DNA from: Gymnothorax reevesii
Lineage: Eukaryota; Chordata; Actinopteri; Anguilliformes; Muraenidae
Direction of reading: 5' to 3'
DNA length: 64,000 nt
Assembly (NCBI GenBank): GCA_029721435.1
Contig: CM056574.1
Span: forward strand, 6,511,001-6,575,000
Shown here: positions 57,060-64,000 of the stretch, piece by piece
Position numbering within the stretch: position 1 is the stretch's first letter
Layout of the letters: each line of letters starts with the position of its first letter
Made by a program: the position numbers and the translations under genes
Notes under the pieces: generated by a model
What the model saw: only the letters and a program-made list of their open reading frames with translations
Told to the model about the DNA's origin: nothing
Databases searched by the model: none

Positions 57060-58090
57060 CCGTCACCACCCCCCCTCTTTGGAGGTCAGCTTTATTGTTG
57101 TTTACATATAATTATATCATAAATCAATGAAACCTCTCCTCACAGGAAGGGAATAACTGAAACAAACACTAGCACAGACAAACATGTTCGGACATGAGGC
57201 ATGAACAAGACATAAATGATCCCCCCTCCCACCCCACTAGAGGGCATTAAGATGACGTTAAATCCAAATACTGAAGTTTCCTGCCTCCTGATAATCCCAC
57301 CTCCAATACTTTATTAAACTACATCAGTGTTTCATAGCGCAGTATATTGGCATAAAAATGACAGGCACATGGGAAGAAACAAAAACAAAAAAAACATATC
57401 ATTCATAAGGAGTCACAGTGCCTGCAATATTGACAATTATGAGTACTCAGTTGACAAATCAACTAAATCATTAATCTGATAAATCTTATATTAAGAGACA
57501 AAAACTGTTCCATGATGTGATTTCAAGGTAAATATTTAGTAGACTTAATATTTTCTTCTTATAGACCCCAAATTTCTATAAATTGTTTTTGTTTACCTTG
57601 CATATCTGCAGCAATTTTTTTCAATGTTAATCATATCAACTGCTTCATTGATCCATTCTTTATCAGTGGGTATGTTTGGGTCAATCCATTTGTTCATAAT
57701 ATTTTTGGTAAGGATGCAAATTGAAAAATTTCTATTACTATATGAAAGCTTACTTTAGTTCTCCAAGAACACGTTTGAGGATTTAGTTGTCTATTTTATT
57801 AGCATTCAGGACCTGTTTAGTTATACCAAATCATAACCCTTTGATTTTATCACATTCCCATAGCAAATGCAATAGTGATCCTTCACAAGTGCCACATTTT
57901 ATGTAATTACCATTTTCCCACAGTCCCATTTTATACGAGATGGAGAGCAGTATATGCAGTTTAGAATTTTAAACTGCATCAATTTGGTTTTTTTGTGGAT
58001 CGAAAGGGGCATCTTGCATTTTTCCATGTATCGGACCATGAGATTTCATCCTCTTGTAGCCAAGATCTCAAACTCATTTCCATGCACAGT
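57060..58090 (-). mobile_element. L1-like LINE fossil, 3' part of ORF2
   Basis: The minus-strand translation gives LQFKILNCIYCSPSRIKW, then YIKCGTCEGSLLHLLWECD, the C-terminal zinc-knuckle region typical of L1-group ORF2 (HRxYxTPxR...CxxCGxxxGTxxHxxWxC). Further on, WIDPNIPTDKEWINEAV-like sequence is visible. It is interrupted by stops and is 5'-truncated. Confidence 0.65.
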
Positions 58091-58164
58091 TCATGATTAA
58101 TGTGTCACCCGTTTCATTGAACAATGCATAGAATGACATTGAGATTCTCTCTTCTCTGGACCAC

Positions 58165-58275
58165 CCACCCACCGCATGTGAACACAGGGAGAACACCAAC
58201 TCCACATGACAGCACTGGATTTGAACCCACAGTCCTCTAGCAGTGAGGCAATGGGGCTGCTGACTGTGCCAAAGC
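58165..58275. repeat. SINE-like repeat fragment
   Basis: Contains gaacaccaactccacatgac, gatttgaacccacagtcctc and agcagtgaggcaatggggct, a block widespread in fish genomes that resembles a complemented tRNA-like head. The ends are unclear. Confidence 0.5.
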
Positions 58276-58501
58276 ACTGGAGATTATTAAAAGCCTGAAA
58301 ACAGATATCCAGGGTTTGACCTGGAAGTTCTGCAAGTCTAATGTTGGCATCACACAACACCGGGCATGTGCTCAGTGCGTACTGAGTAGGAAAACTTGAG
58401 GACTTGTAGAGGGTCAGTTTCATTATGGCACGTGTGCATTGAGGATTCAGTGAGCTTCAGAACTACAGACAGAACACATTTACTTGTATGTAACATTACA
58501 C

Positions 58502-58507
58502 TTTATT
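58502..58507 (-). terminator. candidate tacc3 polyadenylation signal
   Basis: AATAAA on the minus strand about 400 nt after the tacc3 stop. A closer AATAAA variant lies near 58816-58824. Confidence 0.55.
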
Positions 58508-58663
58508 TATAAGATGACAAAGCAACACAACAGGTAACTGCAACTGTTTTCCACAAACAAGATCAAGTCAAGAAATCTGCATCATTTTAGTGCTCTCCTT
58601 TCAGTTAAATTTATAAAATCAATGTACAGATTTACCAATGGGCTAGATGAACAGTCAGGGTTT

Positions 58664-58689
58664 GGGGGGGGGGGGGGGGGGGGGGGGGG
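58664..58689. repeat. run of 26 G (C on the tacc3 strand)
   Basis: An uninterrupted G26 tract followed by agggaagag, inside the inferred tacc3 3' UTR. The exact length may reflect assembly or sequencing error. Confidence 0.9.
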
Positions 58690-58909
58690 AGGGAAGAGAA
58701 TTACAGTGGTTGTAAAACACAGTCCATAAACTCAACGAACTGTAAAGTGACCAGTAGGGCGGCGCATAAACAAGCGACGCCCACAGTGCAAAACAAAACA
58801 GGAGTTGCTACTCAAATTTTATTAGTCAAGTTTCTTTCAACACTTAAAAACACAGATAAGACACACAGACGAGGACGACGGTGGTTTACGGGATGCGGTG
58901 CGAGTCCCT

Positions 58910-61900
58910 TCAGCGTTTCTGGACGTTGGCGATGAGCTCGTCGCACAGCTTGGTCAGCTCCTCCGCCTCCTTCTCCTGTTAGGGGGGGGGGGGGGCATTC
59001 TGACATTACTGGTGCAGCAAAACAGACCAGTGCTCCCATCGTGAAGCACAGGAGCTCCGCTCAATGGGTCTCATTCAGGAAACGCGAGCAGAACGAGTGA
59101 GAGTGTGAACTGTTCGCAGACGGAAATTTACGTGCATCTCCGCATTCATCAATATTTTAGCAGCTCCAATCTTTCCGTAGCTACCAACAAAATCCACACA
59201 TGCTGATCACGCGTAGTGCCGTGTAAATTTTAGAATGCACATAATGCTCCTCACTACTGGAAATGACCATTTTAATTCATATTGCGTTCTGTAATGTCAC
59301 AATACGCAGATGCCTTTGAAAAGCGAGATATTTTTAAATCGTTTGTCTTGTTTAGGCTATAAACACATTTAGTTAAACTTGCAAATTGCCAACTAATTGA
59401 AGATCCAGATCAGGTCGATTCACACAGACTCCATAGATTACACATTCTTTCTACATGTGTAATGATGGATAAAAGCGGGGAAACGTCTGTCTCCGTCAGG
59501 TATAATTCCTGACAGGTCTCCCCAGCGATGCGCTCGTCTGCAGGTGATAGTTGTGACTGATGTACTGTGTGAGCGTTCATGAGTTTCTTTGCCTCCAGTT
59601 TCATGTCAAACCATTTACTCTTCACCTCAGACCTGGTTCTTTGGACCACAGAGACAACATTAACTGCATCTGTCACCTCCCTCCAGGCCTTCGCTCTGCC
59701 TGGCCCTGTCACACCACTGCTAACAGATGAAAATAACATGTTTTTTCTTAACTCTATTTCACCCAAAATTATTTCTCTCTGCTTCTGAAAAATTCACCCT
59801 TTTTGTTTGCGCCATGACTGACAGGTCGACTGGATGCATCTACACCTCCTTATATGGTGGTCATTGGCAAGTCATGGGCGGGGATTTATGCCAATAGCTG
59901 ATTACTGGGAGCACACTGTCACTTTACAGTGGATTGGCATTCATGATCATACACACGTGTTTACTATCAGATTTGAGTTTCCCGCAGCGTTCATGAATCC
60001 AGAGTAGGTCTTTAGTAGCGTAGGCTTTTATGCGCAAATCTATGCACAAATTTCCTATCGTTTCATAATTGAGACCCAGTGTGTGTGTTCAACTTGGCAT
60101 TACTTATGTAAAACAGGCAGTCACATCAGGGCTCAGATACTGGCCTGCAGCAAGTACGCAGCCAATAGAAACAGGTGTGTATGCAGCCAATAAGTGCTCA
60201 AATACGAGTTGTGTTCAGTCAGCCAATCAGAGCGTACCTTTTGCTCCAGACGCTTCTCCAGTGAGCCAACCTTCAGCTGCTCCCGTCGCACCTGAGCCTG
60301 CAATGCAGACGTCTCGGCCTTCAGCTTGGAGCGCACCTGTGCGATCTCGTCATTCGCTCTACGAGGGGGGGAGGGGTAGGGAGAGCGGTGGAGAGATTAA
60401 CACCCCACGGGATGGTAACTAAGGCCTTAACCAGTTCTGTTCTCCAGCGTTATTCCTTCATATTTCTGACCACAGGACAGACAGCCGAGGGCAGTGTGTG
60501 TCCCTCTGAAGCCTTTACTGTGATCGGGGAGAGAAAGTGCCGCTGTGCCAGCGTTGAGCTGCCAGTGGGTTCATTTAGTGAGGATTATCTGTGGGAATTC
60601 GACCCTGCCCTCGCAGCGGCTCCACAGGAATACAACTGCCCACGGCTGGAGTAAACAAACCCATAGATATCAGGATAAAGCTCATTCTGCGCCCCAAACC
60701 CATGGAAACAGAGGCCCTGCATCAGATCATGCAGAGAGATGATACTTAAAGCCACGTGTGACGGATAGTTAATGTCAGCCCAGAAAACGGGCCCTTACAG
60801 GCCGATCTTCTCCTCTGCGTGCACTTTCAGGGTCTGGTACCGCTGCTCCTCCTGCTTGATCCGGCCCAGATAATCCTGCGCACACCTCTTCAGAATCTCT
60901 TCATTCTGGGGAGTGAAACCGCCCACACGATTAGCCAGCAGTCAAACCTGCACGCGCAGAGGTTCTAGAAGGACGACGGGTCGATGCAGTGTTCACATGG
61001 ATCACAACTAACTATACTGTTGCGAAAGCTTAAACTGGCCTTAAAAAAGGCTTAACCGCACAATCTAAAGTGCATCGCTCCGGTAAAACAAACTCCATGA
61101 TTGGTAAATAACACCGGAAACGGTCAGCATGGACAGGAGGTGCACTCACTATAGCCCCATCTGCTCAGTGGAAAACAAAACTCCGTATATTTAATTGAAA
61201 ATAGAGGCCAACAAATCAGTTTAAATTCCTAGGCAAACTGCACTGCCCGCAGCAGTACACAGATGCTACCAGTCAGCTATCGCCTACGACAGCAACTCCC
61301 TAATTTGCCGTCGGCCGTGATGCATGCGAGCGTGACCCCAGGCGAGCGCGACGGCGGTTCGGACCTTCTTATAGCCCTCGATGATCTCCTTGTACTTCTC
61401 CAGGCGTTTGAAGAGGTCGGCGAAGGAGCGCTCCATGGAGTTTAGGTCCATGGTCACCTGTTCTTTCTCCTGCACCACCTTCTGCAGCTCCTTCAGCGAC
61501 TCCGCCTTCTGCTTCTTACCGTCAGCTGCGGAGACACGCCCTCCCGTTAGCCCCGCCTGCGATGCCATCACTGCCCCGCCCACATCAGCGCCCGCTACAC
61601 CAACAATGCTAGCAACAGCCACACCCTAAAGCAGTGGTTCCCAATCTGTCAGGGCACCCCAGTGTGAGTTGGTTTTTGTTCCAACCACAACTGCAATCAC
61701 TGGATTTTAACAAGCTGTCAGTTTGTCTTAACCAGGTGCAATAAGGTTTACTGCAGTATTTATCCCACGAAGCCACATTTAAAACAAATATCCATACAGA
61801 CCATGAAGAGAAACTAAATCCATATCCAGATTGTGATTAGAAACTGCATTAAGGGGACCCAAAAAAAAAAAAAAAAAAAAAAAGAGCCCAAAGTGATCAG

Positions 61901-63654
61901 TGGGGTCCTAATTAGCGAGGCCGTGGACACCAGTCGTGAAGACTAACAACTTATTAGGCAAACAAATAGGTCAAACCTGCTTTGTGTCACGCAAGTCATT
62001 AAGCTCAAGGAAATGACAGAAAGTGAAACACGTCTTCAGCTGCCTAATTTGGAGTTGACTGGTTCTCTCAGTGTCCAGTTTGATCTGTTTAAAAATTTTG
62101 TTCCTTGAAATTGCTGGCAATATGGTAAAATAGACAATATGTTCAAGGGTCTTATTCTTTATGGCAATCATGAGGATTTCTGTCAAAATGCGGCTTTAGA
62201 CGATAAAACTGCTTTAAACTTGAAACACACTTAATTAGAACATTAACATCTTATTCAAAATGCAGTTTTGGCACACGCGCACGCGTTAGAGCTGCAGCAA
62301 CTCTTAAGGAGCCATTTTGTTTTTTACTGCAGGAAACAAAGCCACGTTACACAATCGAAATGGTTGGATTTTAACTTTTTTTGACAGGGAAGTGCACCAA
62401 TTTTGGGGGGGGGAATAAATCACTGCGCTTGGTTTCAATAAAGCGTAATGGGAAAACGTTCAGACGAGAGAAAAGGGCCTCTGAGGGTGCCCAGTGAAGT
62501 GACTGAAACAAAATGACTCCATGACCAGACTTTCTGGAATCCTCCAGCGAGGAACTCTGCCACACCTCATTACCTGCTGCGATTAAAATATAAACTTGGT
62601 AGAAACATTTCATGAATAATTGATTCCATACATCCAACGCCCAGGCTTTTCATCGAAGCAAAGGGAAACGTACCAATGACCTGAGATACTGTCGCCTCAA
62701 AATCAGCCATGATCTTCCTAAAGAACAAAACAAAAACAAGGCATTAAGTTAGAGCAGGGTAGTAAAGTGCACATGCTCCTCTGTCCTACCCGACAGGCAG
62801 CACATATACATGCGTTCCACTGGCTTTACAAGGGAGAGCTTGTACAGCGAGTAAAGACTCTCGCAGTAATACCCCATATCCTCGTTATCCTGCGTCAGTC
62901 GCTCATACTTCGCCCTCCACTCCTCTTCCTTCTGTTTGCCCTGTGGAAGGACGTCAGAAAACATCAGCGGTTAAATCTAAACAGCTTTTACAACCCAATA
63001 CACACCCGAGCTGCATACACTTCGATCGTGGCATATCGTTTTTCTCCAGGCCATTTTAGATCCTTCAGAACTGAACTTGACAGATCATAGGATTTGACAC
63101 ATCTGTATAATTTGCAAATTCACTTCAGCAAGAGAAAGACGTCCGTCATGACTACAGGTGCGTTAGATAAGTATCCAAGTTGAAGTCGAGTCATTTGACT
63201 CAGAATTAGTTATCCCCATGGCTGAGCGCGCACATCGTCTCCAGTAACAGTTTTTCAACTTGCTGCAAGCTGCTGTTTTGCTCATAGCTGCAATCATTTT
63301 TTTTTTAAAACAAAGGGCTTTCATTTCCCTCCAAACTTCCAACAAAGCACAAAAGCCTCATTTATCCCCATCTCATTACAAATGTCCCTGAATTTTCACA
63401 AGTTACCATTTCATACACAAGCTTGAACAGAGACTTCAGGCAGCAGAACAGTGAACGCCAGAGAAGTCATTTTTCAGGAGGAATGTGTGCTGCCCGAGGT
63501 CACTCACCTCTGCTTTCACCTTGGCGATGGCGGCGTCCAGGTCGCTCTGGCTGTACATCAGCACCTCTATGATGGCGGCTTCCCCACCGGCGGGTTTGGG
63601 GAGGGAGGGGCCGAGCGAGCAGAGGATAGAGGGGGGCACGAGGGGGGCCGCGGC
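58910..63654 (-). CDS. tacc3: tacc3, C-terminal TACC coiled-coil domain (5' part off window)
   Basis: TACC3 binds ch-TOG/XMAP215 and clathrin and stabilises spindle microtubules. Exons seen, in coding order: 63508-63654, 62873-62940, 62674-62717, 61365-61525, 60799-60905, 60238-60358 and 58910-58975. Phases match throughout and they end at TGA 58910-58912. The first visible exon has [20 protein letters not shown], the entry to the TACC domain. Next come [108 protein letters not shown] and [20 protein letters not shown]. The heptads form a parallel coiled coil of about 235 residues. TACC3 is preferred over TACC1/2 on the overall fit of this block and the nsd2 neighbourhood. The exon at 61365 uses an unusual GTCCGA donor. 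Confidence 0.92.
59065..60078 (-). mobile_element. PIF/Harbinger-like element in a tacc3 intron
   Basis: The inverted ends TGGGTCTCATTCAGGAAACG and, complemented, TGGGTCTCAATTATGAAACG bound about 1.0 kb. It encodes only a Myb/SANT-like DNA-binding protein (59410-59812); no Harbinger transposase is present. It lies in the last tacc3 intron, same strand as the gene. Confidence 0.75.
59410..59812 (-). pseudogene. Harbinger Myb/SANT-like DNA-binding protein, frameshifted near start
   Basis: The minus strand starts [14 protein letters not shown] and is soon broken. The adjacent frame then continues [34 protein letters not shown] and [20 protein letters not shown], the trihelix/Myb-like fold of Harbinger accessory proteins, with a long C-terminal tail to 59410. 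A small deletion in an AG run near 59780 best explains the frame change. In intact elements this protein helps import and target the transposase. Confidence 0.7.
61632..61960. repeat. possible hAT-like MITE plus A24 run
   Basis: It begins cagtggttcccaatctgtca, a common hAT end. A poly-A run of about 24 lies at 61860-61883. The right end was not found. It lies in a tacc3 intron. Confidence 0.4.
62300..62570. repeat. inverted-repeat element shared with 19.65-20.7 kb
   Basis: ggagccattttgttttttac at the left and the complement of aaacaaaatgactccatgac at the right form inverted ends. The same pair, ggagccattttgtttccatg and gaaacaaaatggctcc, brackets the LINE at about 19670 and 20640. Confidence 0.55.
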
Positions 63655-64000
63655 CTAGGAGAGACGCCACAAGCATTCAGTGTTTCCTCAATTCCACAAG
63701 GTGAGTGCTGCAGGCCCGCGCCGTTTCTGCCTCAGTTTGCCAGGTCGGCCAAGTCTGACCATCTTATAATTCAAAGACTAATGCCGACAGACACCTCAAG
63801 CGTCAGGCTGATCGCATTCAGTTTAAAGCGTTGGACAACGTCTGGCGCCAACAGTCATCTCCATGGTTATGATGGCGAGTCATTTCCTTACAGTGACTGA
63901 CCAATCTTTCTGCCGATGCTACAGCACTTAAGTTCTATAACCATGGCAACCACCAAACTTTTGGTCGATTCAACCAATGAAATAAAACGATATACAGTGT

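Overview
This is vertebrate nuclear DNA, almost certainly from a ray-finned (teleost) fish. It has small phase-matched GT-AG exons in long introns, Tc1/mariner elements with DD34E transposases, L2-like and L1-like LINE remnants, many hAT-, piggyBac- and Harbinger-like MITEs, CA microsatellites and two tRNA-Glu genes. I cannot name the species. Gene names come from protein similarity recognised by eye. Exon borders come from splice sites whose reading phases all agree.

Layout. 1-21582 (minus): nsd2, a histone H3K36 methyltransferase, cut by the left edge of the window. Seventeen coding exons are visible, from the ATG at 21582 to the AWS domain and the first residues of the SET domain; a probable non-coding first exon and promoter lie near 25.66-25.77 kb. 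28.5-29.1 kb: two tRNA-Glu(CTC) genes (minus). 33859-41343 (minus): chmp3, an ESCRT-III subunit, complete in six exons (219 aa). 44084-55868 (plus): elmod2, an ARF-family GTPase-activating protein, complete in eight exons (298 aa). 58910-63654 (minus): the 3' part of tacc3, with the coiled-coil TACC domain; its 5' part lies beyond the right edge. chmp3 and elmod2 are head to head; elmod2 and tacc3 are tail to tail.

The genes are not an operon. nsd2 and tacc3 are neighbours in the human 4p16.3 cluster (TACC3-FGFR3-LETM1-NSD2), but here chmp3 and elmod2 lie between them, so the neighbourhood has been rearranged.

The most unusual feature is a set of intronic minisatellites at splice junctions. 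In nsd2 (about 5437-5830) and chmp3 (about 34004-34885) the repeat unit is a copy of the 3' splice site of the next exon, giving about 8 and 21 tandem acceptor-like sites. The chmp3 unit is exactly 42 nt and reads open in the frame of the next exon. A third array, of about 36-bp units each holding the dyad GGGTATATACCC, starts about 24 nt after an elmod2 splice donor. Other notable items are an apparently intact Tc1-like transposon inside elmod2, a related copy stopped by one nonsense codon right after its catalytic glutamate, a deleted derivative of that copy, several self-complementary MITE families, and an nsd2 with no recognisable HMG box.
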